From Marinobacter sp. SS13-12 (GTDB lineage Bacteria > Pseudomonadota > Gammaproteobacteria > Pseudomonadales > Oleiphilaceae), in NCBI RefSeq assembly GCF_030227115.1, contig NZ_JASSUA010000001.1:2666001-2730000 (forward strand): DNA of 64,000 nt, written 5' to 3'. Each line of letters begins with the position of its first letter. Within the stretch, counting starts at the first letter, position 1. The notes beneath the pieces were generated by a model. It had not been told where the DNA came from. It did no database searches and worked only from the letters and a program-made list of their open reading frames with translations. Made by a program: the position numbers and the translations under genes. This document shows positions 51,825 to 60,116 of the stretch, one piece after another.

Positions 51825-52619
51825 CTAAAAGGTATCCTTGCCATGCCGGGTTACTGCGAAAACGTCACTCTCCGACGTGATGGTCAGTCCTGCCTTGCCG
51901 GCATGTCTTTTTGCTGAATCGATCACCGCCTGATCATCCCATCGAAGGAAGGGGTTCAATCGTTTTTCGTCACCCAGGATGGACGGCACGGTTGGTTCGC
52001 CGTCGTCCCGGCGCTTCTGGCACCGGGCTTCAAACTCACGCAGTTGCGCGTCATCCGGCAGCCAGTGCCTGGCAAACTTCAGGTTGGCCATTGTGTATTC
52101 GTGGGCACAATAGACGGCTGTTTCATCCGGCAGGTTGCGGATGCTCTCCAGGGACTGTTTCATCTGCTCCGGCGTTCCTTCGAACAGTCGCCCGCACCCG
52201 CAGACAAACAGCGTGTCGCCACAGAACAGCACCGGACGGTCGTTCACATGACAATCCGTAAAATAGGCGATGTGGTCGAGTGTATGGCCGGGCACAGCCA
52301 GCACATTGAAGGTCAGGTCCTGCCACACCACTTCATCACCAGGGTGGACCTCGCTGGTGGCGCCCTTGAAGGGTGAATTGGCGGGGCCGATGATGCGGCA
52401 TCCGGAAACCGTTTTGGCCAGGGTATCGACTCCGCCAACATGGTCCGGGTGGTGGTGGGTGACCAGAATGGTATCAAGCTCCAGTCCGTTCTCAGCAAGG
52501 AACCGAGTGGCAGGTTCCGCCTGGCCAGGGTCGACAATCAGTGCCTTGCGGTCTTCGGTGTTGAACAGGCACCAGATGTAGTTGTCATTAAAAGCTGGAA
52601 TAGCGCTGATGGTCAGCAT
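51825..52619 (-). CDS. gloB: Hydroxyacylglutathione hydrolase (glyoxalase II)
   Basis: This 264-residue metallo-beta-lactamase-fold enzyme splits S-lactoylglutathione in methylglyoxal detoxification. The binuclear metal site THHHPDH is at residues 54-60, with the further ligands in [16 protein letters not shown] and CAHEYT. The start [10 protein letters not shown] is typical. The ATG at 52619 has GGGAG unusually close; the ATG at 52631 has no ribosome site. It is divergent from the methyltransferase gene, a conserved gloB-methyltransferase-rnhA-dnaQ arrangement. Confidence 0.95.
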   Translation of the reverse strand: MLTISAIPAFNDNYIWCLFNTEDRKALIVDPGQAEPATRFLAENGLELDTILVTHHHPDHVGGVDTLAKTVSGCRIIGPANSPFKGATSEVHPGDEVVWQDLTFNVLAVPGHTLDHIAYFTDCHVNDRPVLFCGDTLFVCGCGRLFEGTPEQMKQSLESIRNLPDETAVYCAHEYTMANLKFARHWLPDDAQLREFEARCQKRRDDGEPTVPSILGDEKRLNPFLRWDDQAVIDSAKRHAGKAGLTITSESDVFAVTRHGKDTF

Positions 52620-52727
52620 AGGCTCCCACATGTGCAAAACGAATGTGACTGTTATGATAGTGCATTAACAGCGACGTCCCAACATCAAGGCCGCAACGAA
52701 CGCGCAATGAACGAAGGGAATGCAGCG

Positions 52728-53549
52728 ATGACCCCAGCAGGTGAGATTGATTACTCTGCCCGACAGCAAAGTTTTGAAAGCTGGTTCCAGACCCCCCTGG
52801 GCCGTTTGTTGCTGGCGGATCAGAGGGCTTGCGTTGATCATCATATTCAAAAGCTCTCGGGGGCCAGGCAGTTGCAGGTTGGCCTTAGCCACCGCCTGCC
52901 GCTGGCAAGCACCGCCGATTTTTCCCAGAGAATCCTCACCACCCCTATGTGGAATTCCGCGATACCTGACGGCGTAGCGGTCTGCGATGCGGATGAATTG
53001 CCCTTCCCCGGGGATTCCATGGACCTGGTAATACTTCACCATACGGCTGACTTCTCACCGCATCCCCACCAGGCATTGCGTGAGGCGTCCAGGGTTCTTC
53101 GCGGAGAAGGGATGATGGTGTTGATCGGGTTCAATCCTTTCAGCCTCTGGGGGCTTCGGAAGCTGGTATCAAGGCACCGCGGAGGCCCCTGGGGCGGGCG
53201 CTTCATGATGAAACGGCGGATGGAAGACTGGCTCCGGTTGCTTGATTTCTCCGTGGAGTCCGCAGGTTCCTCCTTTTTCCAGGTGCCGCTCCAGCGTGCA
53301 GTGTTGAGTGATGGCCCGGGAATCGTGGAGCGTGTTTGTGGCAACCGGTTCCTGCCGGTAGGCGCCTATTACTGTATCCTTGCCAAAAAACGGGTTTACT
53401 CAAGAATACCCCGCAAGCCGGTCTGGCAGGGAAAGAAGGTGATTGCGATGCCGGGCAGAGGAGCCGTTGGAGCCTCGCTTTCGTACCCCGGGAAAGGACG
53501 TAACCGCAGCGGGGCTGCGCTTAACCATAATCAACTCGAGGAATACTGA
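52728..53549 (+). CDS. Class I SAM-dependent methyltransferase-like protein with weak motif I
   Basis: This 273-residue protein belongs to the Methyltransf_11-like group always found between gloB and rnhA. Post-I to motif II features are visible ([18 protein letters not shown], then [19 protein letters not shown]). The glycine-rich SAM motif I expected near residue 50 reads LQVGLSHRL and lacks the usual G-x-G. The ATG at 52728 has GAAGGGAA 7 nt upstream and is preferred over the ATG at 52707. The last 40 residues are basic. The substrate is unknown. Confidence 0.8.
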   Translation: MTPAGEIDYSARQQSFESWFQTPLGRLLLADQRACVDHHIQKLSGARQLQVGLSHRLPLASTADFSQRILTTPMWNSAIPDGVAVCDADELPFPGDSMDLVILHHTADFSPHPHQALREASRVLRGEGMMVLIGFNPFSLWGLRKLVSRHRGGPWGGRFMMKRRMEDWLRLLDFSVESAGSSFFQVPLQRAVLSDGPGIVERVCGNRFLPVGAYYCILAKKRVYSRIPRKPVWQGKKVIAMPGRGAVGASLSYPGKGRNRSGAALNHNQLEEY

Positions 53550-53992
53550 TGGTCGGTAAGGTTGTTCTCTACACCGATGGCGCCTGCAAGGGAAACCCGG
53601 GGCCGGGAGGTTGGGGTGTAGTGCTGAGCTATGGCAACGCCAGCAAGAAGTTGCATGGTGGTGAAGCCAATACCACCAACAACAGAATGGAATTGATGGC
53701 AGCCATACGGGGCCTGGAGGCGCTGAAGCGCCCCTGTGAAGTAGAGCTGTACACGGATTCCCAGTATGTTCGGAAGGGCATCACGGAATGGATGCATGGC
53801 TGGAAACGGAACGGCTGGAAAACGTCGGCGAAAAAACCGGTCAAAAACGAAGATCTCTGGCGGGAACTGGACAGCGAGGTGGCGAGGCACACGGTGAACT
53901 GGCACTGGGTAAAAGGCCACTCCGGAAATCCGGGGAATGAGTTGGCGGACGAACTTGCCAATCGCGGTGTCGAAGAACTGGCGAACGCATAA
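53549..53992 (+). CDS. rnhA: Ribonuclease HI
   Basis: This 147-residue enzyme removes RNA from RNA-DNA hybrids. The catalytic set Asp10, Glu48, Asp70, His124 and Asp134 sits at the same numbering as in E. coli. The basic protrusion ([16 protein letters not shown]) is present. It overlaps the methyltransferase stop by 1 bp and is followed 12 bp later by dnaQ. Confidence 0.97.
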   Translation: MVGKVVLYTDGACKGNPGPGGWGVVLSYGNASKKLHGGEANTTNNRMELMAAIRGLEALKRPCEVELYTDSQYVRKGITEWMHGWKRNGWKTSAKKPVKNEDLWRELDSEVARHTVNWHWVKGHSGNPGNELADELANRGVEELANA

Positions 53993-54004
53993 CAAGCAGG
54001 GCGA

Positions 54005-54718
54005 ATGATGAGACAGATTGTACTGGATACGGAAACCACCGGTATTGACCCGTCAGAAGGGCACCGAATCATTGAAATAGGGTGTGTGGAGCTGATGGAA
54101 CGCCAGACCACCGGGCGCCACTACCACGTGTATATTAATCCGGAAAGGGAAGTCGAAGCCGAGGCTATAACCGTTCACGGCATAACCAACGAATTTCTTA
54201 CCGACAAACCAAAATTCTCCGACATCGCTGACGAGTTCTTTGACTTTATCAAGGGCGCCGAACTTGTCATCCACAACGCGGCGTTTGATATCGGTTTCAT
54301 GGATTCGGAATTCGCCCGCCTGAAACCGGTCCGCAAAACGGCTGATCACTGTGGCGTGGTGGATTCCCTGGCCATTGCGAGAAAGAAACACCCGGGCCAG
54401 AAGAATAACCTGGACGCGCTGTGCAAACGGTATGGCGTCGACAACAGTAGCCGGGATCTTCACGGCGCCTTGCTCGATGCTGAGATTCTCGCCGAAGTCT
54501 ATCTTCTGCTGACAGGTGGTCAGACAGCGCTATCGCTGGATGCGGCTGGCGATGAGGCCGGGGGCGGGGGTGGTATCCGTCGCCTGGCAGCGGACCGAAA
54601 ACCGCTTGACGTGGTCCGTGCCAGCGATGAAGAAGCGTCAGCCCATGAAGAGTTTATGGCGTTGCTTGCAAAGCAGGCGGGTGGAACTGTCTGGGACAGG
54701 CTGACAGAGAAAGACTGA
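54005..54718 (+). CDS. dnaQ: DNA polymerase III epsilon subunit (3'-5' proofreading exonuclease)
   Basis: This 237-residue DEDDh exonuclease has motif I LDTETTGIDP, the middle VIHNAAFDIGF and a final HGALLDAEILAEVY. The C-terminal part after residue 180, Gly-rich then helical, is the tether that binds DnaE. Two ATG codons in tandem can start it. rnhA and dnaQ are co-directional here, not divergent as in E. coli. Confidence 0.96.
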   Translation: MMRQIVLDTETTGIDPSEGHRIIEIGCVELMERQTTGRHYHVYINPEREVEAEAITVHGITNEFLTDKPKFSDIADEFFDFIKGAELVIHNAAFDIGFMDSEFARLKPVRKTADHCGVVDSLAIARKKHPGQKNNLDALCKRYGVDNSSRDLHGALLDAEILAEVYLLLTGGQTALSLDAAGDEAGGGGGIRRLAADRKPLDVVRASDEEASAHEEFMALLAKQAGGTVWDRLTEKD

Positions 54719-54793
54719 ATCAAGCCAGGATTGGATAACAGCCCCGCAGTGAGAACTGTGCCGGACTGTACTTTTTGTTACATTCCCGCTTTC

Positions 54794-54821
54794 TTGAGCT
54801 ACTTGAGTTTTGTGTTATAAG
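54794..54821 (+). promoter_or_regulatory. Candidate sigma-70 promoter of fimL
   Basis: TTGAGC at 54794-54799 and TATAAG at 54816-54821 are 16 bp apart. The predicted transcription start, near 54828, falls right at the edge of the terminator-like hairpin at 54829-54852. Confidence 0.45.
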
Positions 54822-54828
54822 TAATGAT

Positions 54829-54858
54829 AAGTTCGCGAGTTTTCGCGAACTTTTGTTT
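54829..54858 (+). terminator. Terminator after dnaQ or leader hairpin of fimL
   Basis: AAGTTCGCGA pairs perfectly with TCGCGAACTT around GTTT and is followed by TTGTTTTA. It is 110 bp after dnaQ and 116 bp before fimL. The rest of 54859-54967 shows no open frame. Confidence 0.75.
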
Positions 54859-54967
54859 TAGCTGGGAAGGGCAAATCCGGCTCATAAAAAGGCTCCGGAA
54901 AAAACCGAAAGGGTCACATTCCAAGAACAGGACGCGGTAGTTTCCGCATAATTTACAGGAAGCGTTT

Positions 54968-56674
54968 ATGGTTCAATCGTCTCTGGCGACGAAATCACAG
55001 TCATTTGATCTGGTCAAGAGTGAGATTGAGCAGACCATAAGACAGGCAGAGTCCAGCCTGGAACGCTTTCAGGAAAATCGGGAGAGCGGTGAGGACCTGC
55101 AGAACTGTGTGGATTTTCTGAACCAGCTCCGTGGTATTTTCATTCTTGTTGAGCTGCGTGCAGGCACCTTGCTGTGCCAGGAAGCCGTCAGCATGGCGAA
55201 CGACGTTCCCGTTGGCGCCAATGACGACAAGAACATACTCCTTACCACGCTCAACAGTGCGCTTTTCATTTTGCGCCGTTATGTTGAGTACTATCACCAG
55301 CAGCGTGCCGATCACCCCGAGCTTCTTTTGCCGGTCATCAATGACCTGCGCGAGGCCAGGAAGGAAAAGCCCTATCCGGAATCGTGTTTCTTCGATGTGG
55401 ATGTGAAAGAGCGGCCTGATTTCTGTGCCGGGATTTCCGTGCCATCGTTTGAAGGCAACGAGGCTGACTATGAAATTCTTGCTCGCCGGATGCGCCTTAC
55501 CTTTCAGGTAGCGTTGCTGGGTGTTCTTCGCGAGAAAAACGAGGTGGTCAGCAAAAAACTGTTTGGTCGCGCCGCCCGGGGTTTCGCCCGTTTATGCCAG
55601 GGGCAACCCATGGGGCAGATGTGGTGCCTGGTAGCCATTGTTGCGGATACCATGCTCGACCGCGCCATGGGGTTCAGTAAAGCCCGCAAGCGCATGTTCA
55701 TGAGAATTGAAAAGTATTCCCGTGAGGTGGTTTACGTGGGCAAGGTGGCTACCGCAAAGGACGCCCCGGATTCCCTGATAAAAGACCTGATTTATCTGTT
55801 ATACCGCAGCGGCTCCGCGAACCCGGAGGTAACATCCGTTCTCTCGGCGTTCCGCCTTGCACCGGCGGAATTCCCGGATTCCATGCTTGATGCTCATGCC
55901 CGCCGGCTGTATGGCCCCGGCTCGGATGTACTCAAATCTCTGTCCACAGCCCTGCAGGACGAGCTGAATCAGCTCAAGGACAAACTGGATATTGTTGAGC
56001 GCGGCATCGAGCCGGATCTGGCTGAACTTTCCTCCATTGCCGAAGCCCTGGAGCGCATGGCGAATACGCTGGTAATGCTGGATCTGAACCAACTCGGTGC
56101 GATGGCCCGTGCAGAAGCAGCCAAGCTGCGAACCTGGGAAGAAGAAAAGCGGTTGCCGGCGGGCGATGAGCTCTACAAACTGGCAGACTCCGTGCTTGGC
56201 ATCGAAGATGCCGTGATGCAGATTGTGACCCGGGGCATTACCTCGGAAACCGACGCACTGGCAAGTGGGCCAAGAAACCGGGAAGAGTCCCTGTATCTGA
56301 AAGAAGCCACGTTTGTCGTGGCCGATGAGGCCAGAAGCGCGCTGACCCTTGCAAAACGGGCCATTACGGCCTTTATCGAGTCCGACTACGACAAGCTCCA
56401 CCTGGCCAACCTGCCGACCACTCTGCACAGCATCTGGGGCGGATTGCACATGCTCGATGATGCGGGTGCGGCATCTGTACTTGAACGCGTGGCCGGGTCT
56501 ATCCAGGCGCGCCTGCTGGACGCCAGAGAGGCGCCCCCGGCCCAGGTTCTGGAAGCACTGGCGGATGCCCTCACATCCCTCGAGTACTACATTGAAAGTA
56601 TTGGCAAGCGCGAAGAGCGTAACGCCGATCTTTTGCGGCTGGCAGAATCGTCGCTGGATGATGTGGGTCTATGA
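54968..56674 (+). CDS. fimL: FimL, ChpA N-terminus-like regulator of twitching and cAMP
   Basis: This 568-residue protein resembles the N-terminal non-phosphorylatable Hpt-like region of ChpA. Its position just after rnhA-dnaQ and before the SCP2-sohB-oxidoreductase run matches FimL of Pseudomonas aeruginosa (about 560 residues). It is helical throughout, with FLNQLRGIFILVELRAGTLLCQEAV near the start and a second Hpt-like part near the end (SIWGGLHMLDDAGAASVLERV) that lacks a phospho-His. FimL is known to bind FimV and PilG and to raise CyaB-made cAMP. It is a single-gene unit with its own terminators on both sides. Confidence 0.88.
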   Translation: MVQSSLATKSQSFDLVKSEIEQTIRQAESSLERFQENRESGEDLQNCVDFLNQLRGIFILVELRAGTLLCQEAVSMANDVPVGANDDKNILLTTLNSALFILRRYVEYYHQQRADHPELLLPVINDLREARKEKPYPESCFFDVDVKERPDFCAGISVPSFEGNEADYEILARRMRLTFQVALLGVLREKNEVVSKKLFGRAARGFARLCQGQPMGQMWCLVAIVADTMLDRAMGFSKARKRMFMRIEKYSREVVYVGKVATAKDAPDSLIKDLIYLLYRSGSANPEVTSVLSAFRLAPAEFPDSMLDAHARRLYGPGSDVLKSLSTALQDELNQLKDKLDIVERGIEPDLAELSSIAEALERMANTLVMLDLNQLGAMARAEAAKLRTWEEEKRLPAGDELYKLADSVLGIEDAVMQIVTRGITSETDALASGPRNREESLYLKEATFVVADEARSALTLAKRAITAFIESDYDKLHLANLPTTLHSIWGGLHMLDDAGAASVLERVAGSIQARLLDAREAPPAQVLEALADALTSLEYYIESIGKREERNADLLRLAESSLDDVGL

Positions 56675-56708
56675 GGCGATGAGAGACGACGTCGGATAAC
56701 TGAAACTG

Positions 56709-56738
56709 AAAAACCCTGCACGTTGGCAGGGTTTTTTT
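56709..56738. terminator. Bidirectional terminator between fimL and SCP2 gene
   Basis: AAAAACCCTGC pairs with GCAGGGTTTTTTT around ACGTTG, with A and T tracts on the two sides. It serves both convergent genes. Confidence 0.9.
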
Positions 56739-56760
56739 ATGGGTGGTTCTCAAACGGGCA

Positions 56761-57075
56761 TCAACCCATGTTGAACAGTTCACCCAGTTTGGTTGCCAGC
56801 ATCATGTCGCCTTCAGCGCGCAGCTGGCCAGCCATGAATGCCTGCATGCCATCGGTTTCGCCGGACACGATGCCTTTGAGAGTCTCGGAGTTCATGATCA
56901 GCGTAACAGAAGGGTCGTCGTGGGTGCCTTCGACGGCCTTGCAGGTGCCATCCTTGATAATCACGTGATAGTTATTGTCGTCTTCGATATCGAATTGGAA
57001 GACCAGGTCCAGGCCTTCAGCGGCGTCTGCGTTGAAATTCTGTTCGAGCTTTTCAAAGATTGGAGCTACAGACAT
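56761..57075 (-). CDS. SCP2 sterol-binding-domain protein
   Basis: This 104-residue stand-alone SCP2 domain has an N-terminal amphipathic helix (VAPIFEKLEQNFN) and a beta sheet with LVFQFDIEDDNNYHVIIKDG. It closes with GDMMLATKLGELF. SCP2 domains hold fatty acids, acyl-CoA or sterols in a hydrophobic tunnel. In a Marinobacter-like organism a role in lipid or wax-ester handling is conceivable but unproved. The ATG at 57075 is chosen because the longer upstream frame is not coding-like. Confidence 0.88.
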   Translation of the reverse strand: MSVAPIFEKLEQNFNADAAEGLDLVFQFDIEDDNNYHVIIKDGTCKAVEGTHDDPSVTLIMNSETLKGIVSGETDGMQAFMAGQLRAEGDMMLATKLGELFNMG

Positions 57076-57273
57076 TATTTTACCCTTTTTGGTGTTTGTC
57101 TTGGCGTATTGACGGCGGGCCGAGCCGACGTAGCATTCGACTTTAGGGTGAGATAATAGCAGTGTCAAGCTCGATCGAACGCTTGTTTTAATTTTCTTTA
57201 TCACCGTGATGGGTTGTACCTCAGGGCACCTCGGTTACAATCGAGCGCTCAAGAATAATCCTGGAGAAGCAAC

Positions 57274-58338
57274 TTGGAATTTCTGACAGAGTTCGGTTTG
57301 TTCATCGCGAAAACGGTCACCCTGGTGGTGGCAGTGATGGTCATTATTTCGGTGATTATGTCCGCCGCACAGAAAGATAAGGACGATCATGGTGGGGATG
57401 GTGAGCTGAGGGTTCGCAAACTCAACGAGAAGTACCGCAAACTGAGGGAGTCTCTTCAGGCCAGGCTGCGCAGTGAGTCCGAACGAAAAGTGTTCGAAAA
57501 GGCCCGCAAGAAAGCGGATAAAGCCAAAGAAAAGGCGGCCAAGGCGAAGCGCAAGGCTGGTGATGCCGAAGAGGACGCAAAACCCAGGGTGTACGTGCTG
57601 GATTTTGACGGTGACATCAAGGCCAGCGACACCGACTCCCTGCGCCGGTCCATCACAGCGGTGCTCAGCGTGGCGGAACCGGAAACAGATGAAGTGGTCA
57701 TCCGCCTGGAAAGTGGCGGCGGGCTGGTTCACTCCTATGGCCTGGCTGCCGCCCAGCTTGATCGCATACGCGCCAAAGGCATCAAGCTGACCGCCTGTGT
57801 TGACAAAGTGGCCGCGAGTGGCGGTTACATGATGGCCTGCGTGGCGGATCGCATTGTGGCTTCACCCTTCGCCATTCTGGGCTCCATTGGTGTGGTCGCC
57901 CAGTTGCCCAATTTCCATCGCTTTCTGAAGAAGAACGATGTGGATGTCGAGATTCTTACTGCCGGCGAGCACAAGCGGACCCTGACCATCTTTGGTGAAA
58001 ACACCGAAAAGGGCAGGGCGAAATTCCTGGAGGACCTTGAAGACACTCACGTGCTGTTCAAGGAATATGTCGGCGAGCGCCGGCCCGGCCTGGACATGAC
58101 AGCGGTCGCCAACGGTGACATCTGGTTTGGACGCCGGGCACTTGAGGTCAACCTGATCGACGAAATCAAAACCTCCGACGAATTTCTCATTGAAGCCTGC
58201 GACCGTGCGGACGTAATCTCGGTAAGTTACCAACGGAAGCGCACACTACCGGAAAAGCTTGGACTGGCCACCAGTGCGGCACTTGAACACACCGTATGGC
58301 GAGTACTGGGCGCGTTCCGCAACCAGAAAATCCAGTAG
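57274..58338 (+). CDS. sohB: Inner-membrane peptidase SohB (family S49)
   Basis: This 354-residue membrane protease related to signal peptide peptidase has one helix (residues 8-30), a charged Lys/Ala/Glu coiled segment (about 45-100) and the S49 core. The dyad Ser182 (ASGGYMMAC) and Lys234 (GEHKR) is intact, both four residues from the E. coli positions. It uses a TTG start with GGAGAAG well placed. An acuI-like gene follows 25 bp later. Confidence 0.95.
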   Translation: MEFLTEFGLFIAKTVTLVVAVMVIISVIMSAAQKDKDDHGGDGELRVRKLNEKYRKLRESLQARLRSESERKVFEKARKKADKAKEKAAKAKRKAGDAEEDAKPRVYVLDFDGDIKASDTDSLRRSITAVLSVAEPETDEVVIRLESGGGLVHSYGLAAAQLDRIRAKGIKLTACVDKVAASGGYMMACVADRIVASPFAILGSIGVVAQLPNFHRFLKKNDVDVEILTAGEHKRTLTIFGENTEKGRAKFLEDLEDTHVLFKEYVGERRPGLDMTAVANGDIWFGRRALEVNLIDEIKTSDEFLIEACDRADVISVSYQRKRTLPEKLGLATSAALEHTVWRVLGAFRNQKIQ

Positions 58339-58363
58339 AGCCAACAACAACGGGGAAAGAATC

Positions 58364-59365
58364 ATGACCAACGACACCGAGTTCAAGGCATGGCGCGTTC
58401 AGGAGCAGGATGGTGAATACATCGGTTCTGAACAGACGCTGCACGTATCGGATCTGCCCGAGAATGACGTCCTGATCCGGGTCAGCCATTCTTCCCTCAA
58501 CTACAAAGACGCCCTGTCCGCCTCCGGCAACAAAGGCGTCACCCGCAACTTCCCCCATACACCGGGCATCGACGCTGCAGGGGAAGTTGTGGAAGCCTCT
58601 GCAGGCCCATTTTCCCCCGGCGACAAAGTACTGGTCACAGGCTACGACCTGGGCATGAACACCGATGGCGGCTTCGGTGAATACATCCGCGTGCCGGCAG
58701 GCTGGTGTGTTTCCATGCCCCGGGGCTGGGAGGCGCGCACCGCCATGATCTACGGCACCGCCGGCCTCACGGCAGGCCTGTGCGTGCAAAAACTGCTGAC
58801 CATGGGTGCCGCCCCCGAACAGGGCAAAGTCGCGGTAAGCGGCGCCAGCGGTGCAGTGGGCAGCGTGGCTGTTGAACTGCTTGCCAACCTGGGCTTTGAG
58901 GTAGTGGCGATAAGCGGCAAGCAGGATCATGCCGACGCACTCAAGCACCTGGGCGCCAGCGAAGTGCTGGGTCGCGATGCCCTGGCGGCCGAAAAGAAAC
59001 CAATGCTCAAACCGGCCTTTGCCAACGCGGTGGACACCGTCGGCGGCGGTCCGCTGGCAGAGCTGCTGAAGCAGATTCACCCGGGCGGTTCAGTGTCCTG
59101 TTGCGGCCTGGTAGCGGGCCCACAGCTGGAAACCACTGTGCTGCCGTTTATCCTGCGGGGTAACAACCTGCTGGGTGTGGATTCTGTTGAAATCCCACTG
59201 GCTGAGAAACAGGCGGTATGGGACAAGTTCTCTGGTGACTGGGCGTGTAAGAAGACGGAAGCGTCGGCTCGTGATATTGGGCGTGGTGAGTTGGATGGTG
59301 CCTTGAAAGCCTTCCTGAAAGGGGAGTCCGCCGGGAAAATAGTTCTGGATCATTCCAGGCAATAA
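58364..59365 (+). CDS. acuI: YhdH/AcuI-type quinone oxidoreductase (acryloyl-CoA reductase family)
   Basis: This 333-residue medium-chain reductase has the NADPH motif SGASGAVGSVA, with YGTAGLTAGLCV before it and the opening SSLNYKDALSASGNKGV. In other bacteria YhdH/AcuI reduces toxic acryloyl-CoA to propionyl-CoA, for example from DMSP breakdown. No DMSP genes are nearby, so the role here may be general detoxification. The ATG at 58364 follows GGGGAAAGA. It is probably co-transcribed with sohB. Confidence 0.88.
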   Translation: MTNDTEFKAWRVQEQDGEYIGSEQTLHVSDLPENDVLIRVSHSSLNYKDALSASGNKGVTRNFPHTPGIDAAGEVVEASAGPFSPGDKVLVTGYDLGMNTDGGFGEYIRVPAGWCVSMPRGWEARTAMIYGTAGLTAGLCVQKLLTMGAAPEQGKVAVSGASGAVGSVAVELLANLGFEVVAISGKQDHADALKHLGASEVLGRDALAAEKKPMLKPAFANAVDTVGGGPLAELLKQIHPGGSVSCCGLVAGPQLETTVLPFILRGNNLLGVDSVEIPLAEKQAVWDKFSGDWACKKTEASARDIGRGELDGALKAFLKGESAGKIVLDHSRQ

Positions 59366-59367
59366 AA

Positions 59368-59401
59368 TGTAGGTCGGATTAGCCGAAGGCGTAATCCGAC
59401 A
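59368..59401. repeat. REP-like short palindrome, copy C1
   Basis: GTCGGATTA and TAATCCGAC pair around GCCGAAGGCG. It starts 3 bp after the acuI stop and is in forward orientation, like B1. Confidence 0.85.
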
Positions 59402-59422
59402 ACTGTTCGCGGCAAACCACAT

Positions 59423-59456
59423 TGTCGGATTACGGCTTTGCCTAATCCGACCTACG
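59423..59456. repeat. REP-like short palindrome, copy C2 (inverted)
   Basis: This is an inverted copy ending in TAATCCGACCTACG, 21 bp after C1. The pair faces inward, exactly as B1-B2. Confidence 0.85.
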
Positions 59457-59485
59457 TTTGACTGGGAGAAAAGTTCGCGAGAATG

Positions 59486-59584
59486 AAGAGGGGGCCGGTA
59501 ACCAAAACTGTGCGGAGCCAGGGATGGCGGAGCTCAAGCCGAACAGGACGTCTTGAGGCGTGTTTTGGTTACCGGCCCCCTCTT
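59486..59584. repeat. Long-hairpin element C (23-bp stem, 53-nt loop)
   Basis: Bases 59486-59508 are the exact reverse complement of 59562-59584, ending in AAAAC/GTTTT. The loop is exactly 53 nt and contains GCCAGGGATGGC, as in element A. It lies 29 bp after palindrome C2 and between the convergent acuI and DUF934 genes, so it could also act as a terminator; TTGTTC follows the right arm. Confidence 0.9.
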
Positions 59585-59612
59585 TGTTCGTTAGGGGAGT
59601 CAAAAAGAAGAC

Positions 59613-60116
59613 TCAGGAAGCCCGGCGGCGGAACAGGGGGACGTCTGTGTCTGTAGCGGCTTGATAACCCTGGGTGAAGAAGTTCAGGCAGCGCGCTGCC
59701 TTGTTGATGTCCTTGTCGGCTCGCAGCACATAGGTGTCAAAGCCACAGCGCTTCATAAACTGAAGCTGGTCCAGCAGCACATCCCCTACGGCACGAAGCT
59801 CGTTGCGATAGTTCAACCGTTCCCGCAACAGCCGGGCAATACTGTAACCGCGACCGTCGCTAAACTTCGGAAAATTCACCGCGATAACCGGAAGTTCATT
59901 CACCACACCAGCCAGAATCTCCGGCTCCTCATGGCTGTCCAGCCAGACCCCGATATCATCGCGGTTCTCGAAGTGCTCCTTGCCGGCCAACCACAGGTCT
60001 GCCGGGATCAGTGAGGGCTGATCCGGAATATCCAGAGAGTCCCCGTCCGCAGGTCGGGGGACGACCGCCCAACTGTCCTGACGGATACTGCCGTCGCTGG
60101 TAATCAAATCAGGCAT
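59613..60116 (-). CDS. DUF934 protein, partner of sulfite reductase
   Basis: This 167-residue protein of the DUF934 family regularly follows cysI in Pseudomonas-type genomes. It has VNFPKFSDGRGYSIARLLRERLNYRNELRAVGDVLLDQL and the segment RCGFDTYVLRAD. Members are presumed to assist sulfite reduction; the mechanism is unknown. It overlaps the cysI stop by 8 bp, so it is translated in step with it. The ATG at 60116 is the natural start. Confidence 0.9.
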   Translation of the reverse strand: MPDLITSDGSIRQDSWAVVPRPADGDSLDIPDQPSLIPADLWLAGKEHFENRDDIGVWLDSHEEPEILAGVVNELPVIAVNFPKFSDGRGYSIARLLRERLNYRNELRAVGDVLLDQLQFMKRCGFDTYVLRADKDINKAARCLNFFTQGYQAATDTDVPLFRRRAS

